7,603 nt of DNA, from contig JBCDBY010000228.1 in the NCBI GenBank assembly GCA_039182715.1, positions 1 to 7,603 on the forward strand, read 5' to 3'. The translations under genes and the position numbers were made by a program. The notes under the pieces were generated by a model. That model did no database searches. It worked only from the letters and a program-made list of their open reading frames with translations, and had not been told where the DNA came from. Origin of the DNA: JBCDBY01 sp039182715 (GTDB lineage Bacteria; Planctomycetota; PLA2). Shown in pieces: positions 1 to 7,462 of the stretch (its first letter is position 1; every line of letters starts with the position of its first letter).

Positions 1-13
1 AACCCCGCGGGTT
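1..13. repeat. Small GC-rich hairpin at the window edge
   Basis: The first 13 bases contain a 5-bp perfect stem (AACCC at 1-5, GGGTT at 9-13) around a 3-nt loop. It lies just past the stop of the minus-strand gene at 71-592, so it could belong to a terminator for that gene, but no T-run is visible in either direction. TACAAT at 13-18, followed by a C run, resembles a plus-strand -10 box, but no plus-strand gene follows. The window edge cuts off the context. Nothing else is visible in 1-70. Confidence 0.25.
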
Positions 14-70
14 ACAATCCCCCCGCTTTCGCCTACTGCGGTAGATTTGAACCCGGCTCCGTAACTGTCG

Positions 71-592
71 CTATCGCACGATCGTGGTCGCCCGCGGGGC
101 GCCGCGGTGGGAAACCGCAGTGTGGCTGACGAGGGTGACCAGCGTGCCCATCAGTACGAGGGAGAGTCCGGCCGCCTGCCAGAACGCCGGCCCTCCGAAC
201 GCGAGCGCCCAGAATCCACAGGGCACCAGGATGCGAGCCAGCTCCGAGAACCACTCGAGCATGCCTTCGCCTCGCCTCCCGTGGACGAAAGCGAGCCCCT
301 CGAAGAGGAACCAGGTCGTCGGAACCATGATCAGGAGCGCGAGCGGAGGTCCATCCGGCTCACCCAGCGCTTGGGCGAGAGCGGCCAGACTCGCGAGAAT
401 GGAGAGGAACTGGGCGCGCCGCAGGTCGCGATCCCGCCACGCGAAGGGATGCAAGCCGATGACGAGGAGGCCACACGCGAGGACGAGCCAGTCGGGCCGT
501 TGGCCCAAGGCGGCGGTGGCAATCAGTCCGAGGCCGACGAGCCATCCCATGGCCCCACGCCGCCGCTTTCGTCTGGTCGCCCTTTTCACCAC
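71..592 (-). CDS. Hypothetical polytopic membrane protein
   Basis: This is a 173-residue protein that I do not recognise. A very basic N-terminus (about residues 3-12, mostly Arg and Lys) precedes hydrophobic stretches at roughly 16-30, 34-51, 60-77, 83-103, 118-133 and 138-158, which suggests about six membrane segments. The charged loop at 52-59 and the basic end after 160 fit a positive-inside arrangement with a cytoplasmic N-terminus. The hydrophobic pattern is the main reason to prefer this frame over the plus-strand frames covering the same DNA, which read as Arg/Pro/Ser-rich shadow. The start is uncertain: GTG at 592 or the adjacent GTG at 589, or ATG at 550, which would remove the basic leader and has only a weak G-rich sequence upstream. 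The gene is divergent from the carA operon and shares no visible functional link with it. No catalytic motif is visible. Confidence 0.6.
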   Translation of the reverse strand: MVKRATRRKRRRGAMGWLVGLGLIATAALGQRPDWLVLACGLLVIGLHPFAWRDRDLRRAQFLSILASLAALAQALGEPDGPPLALLIMVPTTWFLFEGLAFVHGRRGEGMLEWFSELARILVPCGFWALAFGGPAFWQAAGLSLVLMGTLVTLVSHTAVSHRGAPRATTIVR

Positions 593-595
593 TGC

Positions 596-601
596 ATTCT
601 A
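596..601 (-). promoter_or_regulatory. Candidate -10 box for the membrane-protein gene
   Basis: TAGAAT reads on the minus strand from 601 to 596, five of six bases matching the bacterial -10 consensus TATAAT. A transcript starting about 7 nt downstream would begin close to the GTG at 589, giving a leaderless message, or would leave a leader of about 40 nt for the ATG at 550. I found no convincing -35 box. Confidence 0.3.
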
Positions 602-613
602 GCGCGAACCAAC

Positions 614-627
614 GGGCCGTCCGGCCC
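614..627. repeat. Perfect GC inverted repeat in the divergent intergenic region
   Basis: GGGCCG at 614-619 and CGGCCC at 622-627 form a perfect 6-bp palindrome with a 2-nt centre. It lies between the two divergent genes and could be an operator or an incidental GC hairpin. It has no T-tract, and its position upstream of both genes argues against a terminator. The rest of 628-699 is GC-rich, with short near-repeats such as CTCGCGAC and CTCGTGAC and no other recognisable structure. Confidence 0.25.
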
Positions 628-675
628 GGCTCGCGACTCGCAGCCCGCAGCTCGTGACCCGCCTCCCCCCAACTC

Positions 676-705
676 CTGAAGATTAGGACCGCCACCGAGT
701 AGAAT
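676..705 (+). promoter_or_regulatory. Candidate promoter of the carA operon
   Basis: TAGAAT at 700-705 matches the -10 consensus at five of six positions. A weak -35-like CTGAAG lies at 676-681 with an 18-bp spacer. The predicted start of transcription near 712 falls only about 7 nt before the carA ATG at 719. The bases before that ATG contain no Shine-Dalgarno sequence, so carA may be translated from a leaderless or nearly leaderless mRNA. This is inferred from sequence alone. Confidence 0.4.
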
Positions 706-718
706 CCCGCGGTTTGCC

Positions 719-1852
719 ATGGCGACTGCGAAGCTGGTTCTCTCCGACGGCACGGTGTTCACGGGCACCGCCTTCGGCGCCCCCGTCGAGATTCTCGGCG
801 AGGTGGTTTTCAACACCGCGATGACGGGCTACCAGGAGGTCTTGACCGACCCCTCGTACGCGGGCCAGATCGTCGTCATGACCTACCCGCACATCGGGAA
901 CTACGGCATCAACCGCGAGGACGTCGAGTCGCGCCGGCCGTGGGTCGCCGGGTTCGTCGTGCGCGAGCGTGCGCGACGCCCGTCGAACTACCGCAGCGAC
1001 ATGGATCTCGACGCCTACCTCAAGGAGAACGGCATCCCCGGCATCGAGGGCATCGATACGCGCGCGCTCGTGCGCCGCGTGCGCATGCACGGCGCCATGC
1101 CGGCGGTGCTCTCCAGCGTCGACCTCGACGACGCGTCGCTGATCGCCAAGGCGAAGGCGGCGCCCGGCATGGCGGGTCAGGACCTCGTGCGTTCGGTCTC
1201 GTCCGACGAGGAGTACGCCTGGAGCGAGGGCGAGCCGCGCGACTTCGCCACCACGCCCGAACGTCCCACGCCGACCTACCGGGTCGCGGCTATCGACTGC
1301 GGCATCAAGCGAAACATCCTGCGCCTCCTGTGGGACGCCGGCTTCGACGTGCGCGTCTTCCCCGCGACCGCGACCGCGGAGCAGATCATGGCGTGGAAGC
1401 CCGACGGCATCTTCCTGTCGAACGGTCCCGGCGACCCGGAGCCGGTCACCTACGTCGCCGACACGGTGCGCTCGCTGCTGCCCGAGCGCGTGCCGACCTT
1501 CGGCATCTGCCTCGGCAACCAGATCCTCGCGCTCGCCTGCGGCGCAAAGACCTACAAGCTCAAGTTCGGTCACCGCGGCGGCAACCAGCCGGTGAAGGAC
1601 CTCGCCACCGGCAAGGTCGAGATCACCAGCCAGAACCACGGCTTCGCGGTCGACACCGATTCGCTCGAGGGCGCCAACCTCGAGATCACGCACGTGAACC
1701 TGAACGACGGCACGATCGAGGGCTTCCGCCACCGCGAGTACCCGGCGTTCGCCGTGCAGTACCACCCCGAGGCCGCACCCGGCCCGCACGACTCGCGCTA
1801 TCTCTTCGCGCGCTTCCGCGAACTGATCGAGAAGAGCAAGGGAGAGGGCTGA
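719..1852 (+). CDS. carA: Carbamoyl-phosphate synthase, small (glutaminase) subunit
   Basis: This 377-residue protein is full length for CarA. In the cytoplasm the family hydrolyses glutamine and passes ammonia to CarB, which makes carbamoyl phosphate for pyrimidines and arginine. The N-terminal small-chain domain (about 3-150) includes FNTAMTGYQEVLTDPSYAGQ (31-50). A class I glutamine amidotransferase domain follows (about 187-372). The nucleophile elbow is FGICLGNQ with Cys264; His349 and Glu351 in HPE complete the triad. SNGPGDP (234-240) and QNHGFAV (305-311) are also typical. Asn267 stands where the E. coli enzyme has His in GICLGHQ, apparently a tolerated variant. The ATG start puts the family N-terminus at residue 1, with no Shine-Dalgarno upstream. 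carB is absent from the window although CarA cannot make carbamoyl phosphate alone, so it must be elsewhere. purA begins 1 nt after the stop. Confidence 0.98.
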   Translation: MATAKLVLSDGTVFTGTAFGAPVEILGEVVFNTAMTGYQEVLTDPSYAGQIVVMTYPHIGNYGINREDVESRRPWVAGFVVRERARRPSNYRSDMDLDAYLKENGIPGIEGIDTRALVRRVRMHGAMPAVLSSVDLDDASLIAKAKAAPGMAGQDLVRSVSSDEEYAWSEGEPRDFATTPERPTPTYRVAAIDCGIKRNILRLLWDAGFDVRVFPATATAEQIMAWKPDGIFLSNGPGDPEPVTYVADTVRSLLPERVPTFGICLGNQILALACGAKTYKLKFGHRGGNQPVKDLATGKVEITSQNHGFAVDTDSLEGANLEITHVNLNDGTIEGFRHREYPAFAVQYHPEAAPGPHDSRYLFARFRELIEKSKGEG

Positions 1853-1853
1853 T

Positions 1854-3151
<1,298 letters not shown>

Positions 3152-3155
<4 letters not shown>

Positions 3156-3883
3156 CGGGACGCAGCAAGGGGTTGCCGGCGCACGTGGCCATCATCATGG
3201 ATGGCAACGGGCGCTGGGCGGAGACGCGCGGTCTGGCGCGCACGCGCGGCCATGCCGAGGGCGTGGAGTCGGTGCGTGCGATCACGCGCGAGTGCGCCCG
3301 CCTGAAGCTGCAGCAGCTCACGCTCTACGCCTTCAGTGAGGAGAACTGGAAGCGCCCGCGTCGCGAGGTGAGCCTGCTCATGCGCCTGCTGCGTCGCTTC
3401 CTCGTCGGCGAGCGCGGCGAGATCATGGACAACGACATCCGTCTCACCGCGGTGGGGCGGCTCGACCGGCTGCCGGACGACGTGCGTCGCGAGCTGGACA
3501 AGACGCGCGCGCTCTCCGAGCACAACAAGGGCATGGTGCTCTGTCTCGCGCTGAGCTACGGCGGCCGGCAGGAGCTGGTCGACGCGGCGCGCGCGGTCGC
3601 CGAGCAGGCCCGCGACGGGACGATCGAGCCCGACGCGATCGACGAGGAGCTGCTCGACCGGCACCTCTACCAGCCGCACATGCCGCCGGTCGATCTGATG
3701 ATCCGTACGGCGGGGGAGATGCGACTCTCCAACTTCCTGCTCTGGCAGGTCAGCTATGCGGAGCTCTACGTGGCCGACGTCTGTTGGCCCGCCTTCCGCG
3801 AGGAGCAGCTCCACGCGGCGCTCGAGGCGTACTCCAAGCGCACCCGCAAGTTCGGCGGACTGGTGCGGGAGCGCCGCGGCTGA
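3152..3883 (+). CDS. uppS: Isoprenyl transferase (undecaprenyl diphosphate synthase)
   Basis: This 243-residue protein is a typical cis-prenyltransferase. Such enzymes extend farnesyl diphosphate with isopentenyl diphosphate to make the C55 lipid carrier for peptidoglycan and other envelope polymers. HVAIIMDGNGRWA (11-23) contains the Mg-binding Asp17. RGHAEGV (32-38), YAFSEENWKRP (59-69), LSYGGRQE (134-141) and DLMIRTAGEMRLSNF (181-195) give the diphosphate-binding Arg185, Arg191 and Ser193, and SYAELY (201-206) supplies the second metal-site acidic residue, Glu204. The start is a TTG at 3152 that shares TTGA with the purA stop; it places the conserved HVAIIMDGN at the usual distance from the N-terminus, and GGGGA lies just upstream. 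Chain length cannot be read from sequence, so another polyprenyl product is possible. The next gene, cdsA, is its common partner in bacteria. Confidence 0.97.
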
Positions 3884-4704
3884 TGCCGAAGATGGCGATC
3901 CGCATCTCGATCGGCACCGTGCTGGTCGCGACCCTGGTCGGCATCGGCTGGCTGGACCTGCAGGTGTTCGAGCGGCCGCTCGCGTCGCGCATCCTGCTCT
4001 GGGCGATGGCGGTGCTCGCGCTGCACGAGGCGCTCGCGATCGCCGGCAAGCGCGTCGAGTGTTATCCGGGCCTCGCGCTCTTCGGCGGCGTCGCGGTGCT
4101 CGCCGTGGTCACGCCGGCGATCCTGTGGCGCTCCGAGGTGCAGCCGGAACTGATCTTTCTGGCCGCGCTCGTCGGCGCCGGCATCCGTTTCGTCGGCATG
4201 GCGCCGATCCGATCGTCGCCGTCCGCCTTTCCCGAAGCGGCGGTGCTCTTCGGGGCGATTCTCTACACGGCCGGCGCGCTCACCTACCTCGACCGCATCC
4301 TGGTCCAGGAGGGTGTGCTCGTCGTGCTCTGCATCGTCGCCATCTCGAAGATGAGCGACATCTGCGGCTACTTCGTCGGCACGCTCATCGGCAAGCGGCG
4401 CATCGCGCCGGCGGTGAGCCCCAAGAAGTCGTGGGAGGGCACCATCGCCGCCGTGCTCGGATCGGCCGGGCTGGCGGTGCTGCTGCGCGAACAGATCGGG
4501 CAGGATACGCTCAATGCGTTCTTCATCGGCCTGCTCATCGGCGCCGCGTCGTTCCTGGGCGATCTGATCGAGTCGGGCTTCAAGCGCTGGGGTGGCGTGA
4601 AGGACTCGTCCACCCTGCTGCCGGAGTTCGGCGGTTTTCTCGACATGTTGGACGGTGTCCTGCTGGCCGCGCCGGTCGCCGTGATCTGTCTTTTCGGAAG
4701 CTGA
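3883..4704 (+). CDS. cdsA: Phosphatidate cytidylyltransferase (CDP-diglyceride synthase)
   Basis: This is a 273-residue integral membrane enzyme that makes CDP-diacylglycerol from CTP and phosphatidate, the precursor of bacterial phospholipids. Hydrophobic segments recur along the chain, including about 8-26, 36-54, 64-82, 88-105, 117-135, 143-157, 187-201, 211-227 and 257-271. Family landmarks are KMSDICGYFVG (156-166), SPKKSWEG (179-186), FLGDLIES (224-231) and the C-terminal signature from Ser231 through FKR, Lys240-Asp241 and the Asp254-x-x-Asp257 metal pair. Within that signature Phe249 replaces the His of HGG, and Met255 replaces the Arg of the usual DRxD. Essential aspartates are kept, so activity is likely. 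I chose ATG 3883, which shares one base with the uppS stop (TGATG). An upstream in-frame ATG at 3784 would add 33 Arg/Gly/Ala-rich residues lying over uppS and is unlikely. phoH starts directly after the stop. Confidence 0.95.
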   Translation: MPKMAIRISIGTVLVATLVGIGWLDLQVFERPLASRILLWAMAVLALHEALAIAGKRVECYPGLALFGGVAVLAVVTPAILWRSEVQPELIFLAALVGAGIRFVGMAPIRSSPSAFPEAAVLFGAILYTAGALTYLDRILVQEGVLVVLCIVAISKMSDICGYFVGTLIGKRRIAPAVSPKKSWEGTIAAVLGSAGLAVLLREQIGQDTLNAFFIGLLIGAASFLGDLIESGFKRWGGVKDSSTLLPEFGGFLDMLDGVLLAAPVAVICLFGS

Positions 4705-5643
4705 ATGAGAGCCACCATTCCCATCGAGTCCCCGGACGAGATCCGGGTGCTTCTCGGCATCAACGACCGCAACGCGCGTCACTTCCGCCACGCCTTCGGC
4801 GTCGTGCTGAGCGTGCGCAACGGCGAGCTGCAGCTCGACGGCGAGGAGGACGACGTGCGCAACGCGCGCCAGCTCGCCGAGGAGGTGATCACCCGCTTCC
4901 GCCGGCGCGGCTCGCTCGACGACCGCGAGGTGGAGATGATCCTCAAGGCGGGCGGAGCGCCGGCAACCAAGCCGGACGAGGGCTTCGTGCGCGACCGTTC
5001 GCAGCGCACCATCGCGCCGCGCACGGAGGGGCAGAAGCACTACGTCGAGGCCCTGCGCACCAAGGACGTCGTGTTCGCGGTGGGTCCGGCCGGCACCGGC
5101 AAGACCTATCTCGCGGTCGCGATGGCGGTGCGCCTGCTGCGCGACGGCCAGATCAACCGGCTCATCCTCACGCGGCCCGCGGTCGAGGCGGGCGAGAAGC
5201 TCGGCTTCCTCCCGGGCACCTTCGAGGCGAAGGTGAACCCCTACCTGCGCCCGCTCTACGACGCGCTGCACGACCTCGTCGGTCCGGCGCAGATGAAGAA
5301 GCTCAACGAGTCCGACGTGATCGAGGTGGCGCCGCTCGCCTACATGCGCGGCCGCACGCTCTCCGAGTCCTACATCATCCTGGACGAGGGACAGAACACG
5401 ACGCCGTCGCAGATGAAGATGTTCCTGACGCGCATGGGCGAGGGCTCGCGCATGGTGGTGACCGGCGACGTCACGCAGGTCGATCTGCCGCGCCACATCG
5501 AGTCGGGGCTGTTGCACGCGACGCGGCTCCTCAAGGGAGTGAAGGGCGTCGGCGCGGTCCGGCTCACGCAGAAGGACGTCGTGCGCCACCCGGTGGTGCA
5601 GCGCATCGTCGATGCGTACGAGAAGGAGGAAGAGGACGCGTGA
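4705..5643 (+). CDS. PhoH-like ATPase (YbeZ/PhoL type)
   Basis: This 312-residue protein has the usual length and layout of the PhoH-like family found next to ybeY in many bacteria. The N-terminal part (about 5-82) looks like the family's small RNA-binding-like domain, followed by a linker and a P-loop ATPase domain. The Walker A motif is GPAGTGKT (127-134), and Walker B is YIILDEGQNTTP with Asp227 and Glu228; Gly229 replaces the more common Ala of DEAQN. QMKMFLTRMGEGSRMVVTGD (236-255) and VTQVDLP (256-262) form the sensor region, and the C-terminus ends in an acidic EEEDA. The cytoplasmic role is poorly defined. The family is described as ATPase/helicase-like and linked to RNA metabolism, and the neighbour ybeY supports a role in RNA or ribosome maturation. 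The ATG directly follows the cdsA stop, and the last 4 nt overlap ybeY. Confidence 0.96.
   Translation: MRATIPIESPDEIRVLLGINDRNARHFRHAFGVVLSVRNGELQLDGEEDDVRNARQLAEEVITRFRRRGSLDDREVEMILKAGGAPATKPDEGFVRDRSQRTIAPRTEGQKHYVEALRTKDVVFAVGPAGTGKTYLAVAMAVRLLRDGQINRLILTRPAVEAGEKLGFLPGTFEAKVNPYLRPLYDALHDLVGPAQMKKLNESDVIEVAPLAYMRGRTLSESYIILDEGQNTTPSQMKMFLTRMGEGSRMVVTGDVTQVDLPRHIESGLLHATRLLKGVKGVGAVRLTQKDVVRHPVVQRIVDAYEKEEEDA
5623..5630 (+). promoter_or_regulatory. Ribosome binding site that fixes the ybeY start
   Basis: AAGGAGGA lies inside the 3' end of phoH, 9 nt before the GTG at 5640. It is one of the two strongest Shine-Dalgarno sequences in the window and selects the overlapping GTG as the ybeY start. 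The long open frame upstream in the same phase is shadow of cdsA and phoH. Confidence 0.75.
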
Positions 5644-6158
5644 GCGCCACCGTCGTCGACCAGCAGACCGCCATCCCGCGGGCCAAGGCGGCGTGCAAAC
5701 GCGCGGCGGAACTGGTCCTGACGAAGAAGGTGGTCGTGGCGCTGGTGGACGATCCCACCATGGCGGAGCTGCACGAGCGTTTCCTCGGCAAGCAGGGGCC
5801 GACCGACGTGCTGAGCTTCCCGCACGGGGAGATCGTCGTCTCGGCCGATACCGCGGCGCGCGAGGCGAAGGCGCGCGGGATTCCGCCGCTGCACGAACTG
5901 GTCCTCTACGTGGTCCACGGGGCGCTGCACCTCGCGGGCTACGAGGACCGATCGCCCAAGGCGGCGCGCCGCATGCGGCAGGCGGAGCGCAAGATCCTCG
6001 ACGAGCTCGGCTACGGCGATGTCTTCGGAACGCCGATCCAATCCAAGGGGCGCCCGCCGCGCGGCGGCCCGAAGCGCAAGTTCGCCGGGAAGAGCCGACC
6101 GGGAAAGAAGAAGACGACGACGAGAAAGAAGACGTCCGCGCGACGGCGAAACCGATGA
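5640..6158 (+). CDS. ybeY: Endoribonuclease YbeY / rRNA maturation factor
   Basis: This 172-residue protein belongs to the YbeY (UPF0054) metalloprotein family, which takes part in 16S rRNA 3'-end maturation and ribosome quality control. PTDVLSFP (54-61), GEIVVSADTA (63-72) and HGALHLAGYED (93-103) followed by a helix with RRMRQAE (110-116) are diagnostic. Two metal ligands of the H-x3-H-x5-H motif are present (His93, His97). The third position is Asp103, and Asp can bind zinc. Leu49 stands where E. coli has Arg59 (YRGK). Both changes probably occur in other lineages and need not mean inactivity. After the core ends near 133, an unusual tail (134-172) has 18 Lys/Arg in 39 residues and could contact rRNA. 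The GTG start shares GTGA with the phoH stop and has a strong ribosome binding site; the end shares ATGA with the kinase start. phoH-ybeY is a widely conserved pair. Confidence 0.93.
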   Translation: MSATVVDQQTAIPRAKAACKRAAELVLTKKVVVALVDDPTMAELHERFLGKQGPTDVLSFPHGEIVVSADTAAREAKARGIPPLHELVLYVVHGALHLAGYEDRSPKAARRMRQAERKILDELGYGDVFGTPIQSKGRPPRGGPKRKFAGKSRPGKKKTTTRKKTSARRRNR

Positions 6159-7228
6159 GTTCGAAAGACAAGCAGATCCTGGAGCGCGCAATCGCGGGCG
6201 GCCTGCTCACCGAGGAGCAGGCGACCCGCATCGCGCGCATTCGTCACAACCGCAAGGAGCGCGATGGTGCGGCTCCGGGCATCGCGGCGGTCGCGGTCGA
6301 GAAGGGATTTCTCAGCGCGGAGCAGGCGCAGCAGCTCGAAGAGGCGCAGGACGCCTTCGAGCAGACGCAGGAGATCGCCGGTTACAAGCTCGAGTCGAAG
6401 CTCGGCGCCGGGAGCATGGGCACCGTCTACAAGGCGCGGCAGCTCTCGCTCGACCGCGAGGTCGCCATCAAGATTCTCAGCCCGCATCTCGCGCGCAAGG
6501 CGGACTACGTGGAGCGATTCCTGCGCGAGGCGCGCGCGGTCGCCAAGCTCAACCACCCGAACGTGATCAGTGGCATCGATGCGGGCGAGGAAAACGGCGT
6601 GCGCTACTTCGTGATGGAGTACGCGTCCGGCATGACGGTGGGGGCGCTGGTGGAGCGCGGCGGCGCGATGGACGAGTCGCGCGTGCTGCGCGTGGCGCTG
6701 CAGATCGCGCGGGCGCTCGAGCACGCGCACGGCGCGGGCCTGGTGCATCGCGACGTGAAGCCCGACAACATCCTGCTGACCAAGGACCACATCGCGAAGC
6801 TCTGCGACCTCGGCCTGGCGAAGGACAGCCCCGAGGAGGGCCGCGCGCTCGGCACGCCCGCCTACATCTCGCCGGAGCAGGCGCAGGGCTCCGCCGACGT
6901 CGATATCCGCTCGGACCTCTACAGCTTCGGGTGCACGCTCTATCACATGCTCACCGGCACGCAGCCGTTCGAGGGCAACGCCAAGGTGGTGATGGTCAAA
7001 CACCTCACCGAGTCGGCGCCGGCCCTGGGTGAGCGCGAGCCCGACGTCTCGGCGGCGATGGTCGCCATCGTCGACCGGCTGATGGAGAAGGACCCGGCCG
7101 ACCGCTTCCAGAGCCCGCGCGACCTGCTGGGCGCGCTGCAGGAGCTGGAAAAGGGCGGCGCCGCGCCGGCCGCGACCCCGCCGCCTCCGCCCCCGCGATC
7201 GCCCGCCCGAAGGCGCCGCCGGCGCTAG
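6155..7228 (+). CDS. PknB-type serine/threonine protein kinase
   Basis: This is a 357-residue soluble Hanks-type kinase. The catalytic domain spans about 77-332: glycine loop GAGSMGTV (84-91), ATP lysine Lys106 in VAIK, helix-C Glu125, catalytic loop HRDVKPDN (198-205) with Asp200, Lys202 and Asn205, DLG in place of DFG (218-220), and GTPAYISPEQ (233-242). All catalytic residues are present. The activation segment is short. The N-terminal 75 residues hold two copies of a G-[LF]-L-[ST]-x-E-Q-A helix motif (16-23 and 51-58), perhaps a regulatory or docking domain. The C-terminus is low complexity: six prolines (342-347), then six arginines. No membrane segment or PASTA repeat is seen, so it is probably cytoplasmic. 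ATG 6155 overlaps the ybeY stop as ATGA, with only a weak ribosome binding site. The TAG stop lies in the left repeat of the downstream element, so the native C-terminus may have been longer. Substrates are unknown. Confidence 0.95.
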   Translation: MSSKDKQILERAIAGGLLTEEQATRIARIRHNRKERDGAAPGIAAVAVEKGFLSAEQAQQLEEAQDAFEQTQEIAGYKLESKLGAGSMGTVYKARQLSLDREVAIKILSPHLARKADYVERFLREARAVAKLNHPNVISGIDAGEENGVRYFVMEYASGMTVGALVERGGAMDESRVLRVALQIARALEHAHGAGLVHRDVKPDNILLTKDHIAKLCDLGLAKDSPEEGRALGTPAYISPEQAQGSADVDIRSDLYSFGCTLYHMLTGTQPFEGNAKVVMVKHLTESAPALGEREPDVSAAMVAIVDRLMEKDPADRFQSPRDLLGALQELEKGGAAPAATPPPPPPRSPARRRRRR

Positions 7229-7253
7229 CCTGCATGATTCATGACCGCGCGGG
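7225..7253 (+). repeat. Left terminal inverted repeat of the MITE-like element
   Basis: These 29 bases, beginning CTAGCCTGCATGATTCATG, are the reverse complement of 7434-7462 with a single mismatch (A at 7244 against A at 7443). The arm starts within the last kinase codons, and the kinase stop TAG is bases 7226-7228. Confidence 0.85.
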
Positions 7254-7433
7254 TTCTGGCCGGTCCGGATCGCCGAGTTCCGCGTCATCCCTCGTCGCAG
7301 TGACTCCTGCCACGGCTTCCTCGGGATTCCTCGATCTCGACGATCCGTCCTCGCCCAGAAGAGCGCGTCGAGAAGCCGAGAGCGCGTCGCGTCGCCTTTC
7401 ACGGCAAGGCAGCGGCGATTCCCCTCCGTAGCT

Positions 7434-7462
7434 CCCGCGCGGACATGAATCATGCAGGCTAG
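7434..7462 (-). repeat. Right terminal inverted repeat of the MITE-like element
   Basis: This arm ends in CATGAATCATGCAGGCTAG and mirrors 7225-7253. Its last four bases, CTAG at 7459-7462, contain the TA at 7460-7461 that also borders the adjoining IS630-like element, so the two elements touch or overlap here. Confidence 0.85.

Larger units (their letters stand above)
7225..7462. mobile_element. MITE-like element with 29-bp terminal inverted repeats
   Basis: The 238-bp segment is bounded by inverted repeats matching at 28 of 29 positions, with CTAG at both outer edges. CTAG is its own reverse complement, so it can be read as the repeat tip or as a 4-bp target duplication; a TA duplication is equally possible. 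The interior (7254-7433) is GC-rich, and the open frames crossing it are low-complexity, so I see no gene in it. Size, perfect-type ends and lack of a transposase fit a non-autonomous miniature transposon. The tip CCTGCATGATTCATG vaguely recalls IS1380-type ends, but this is memory only. The spacer is too long for an ordinary terminator hairpin. Confidence 0.7.

Noticed and set aside
614..627. Palindrome considered as an intrinsic terminator
   Set aside because: It lies upstream of both divergent genes and has no T-tract on either side.
84..679. Two plus-strand open frames (84-602 and 107-679) opposite the membrane-protein gene
   Set aside because: Their products are Arg/Pro/Ser/Glu-rich without domains, while the minus-strand frame gives a coherent alternation of hydrophobic segments. 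They are GC-driven shadow frames.
3784..3882. 33-residue N-terminal extension of CdsA
   Set aside because: It lies inside the conserved 3' end of uppS, is Arg/Gly/Ala-rich, and would precede the first membrane helix. The ATG at 3883 with TGATG coupling fits better.
3756..5639. Plus-strand frame open upstream of ybeY, giving an 800-residue reading
   Set aside because: The segment before 5640 overlaps uppS, cdsA and phoH in another frame and reads as Arg/Ala/Gly-rich noise. The strong ribosome binding site and GTGA overlap set the start at 5640.
3766..6240. Minus-strand open frame of more than 800 codons across cdsA, phoH and ybeY
   Set aside because: It is antisense to three clear housekeeping genes and its product is Arg/Ala/His-rich with no motif. 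Long antisense frames are expected at this GC content.
7225..7462. Inverted repeats considered as one long terminator hairpin or as a CRISPR fragment
   Set aside because: The arms are separated by 180 bp and occur once in opposite orientation, with no direct repeats or spacers. A small transposable element explains the arrangement better.
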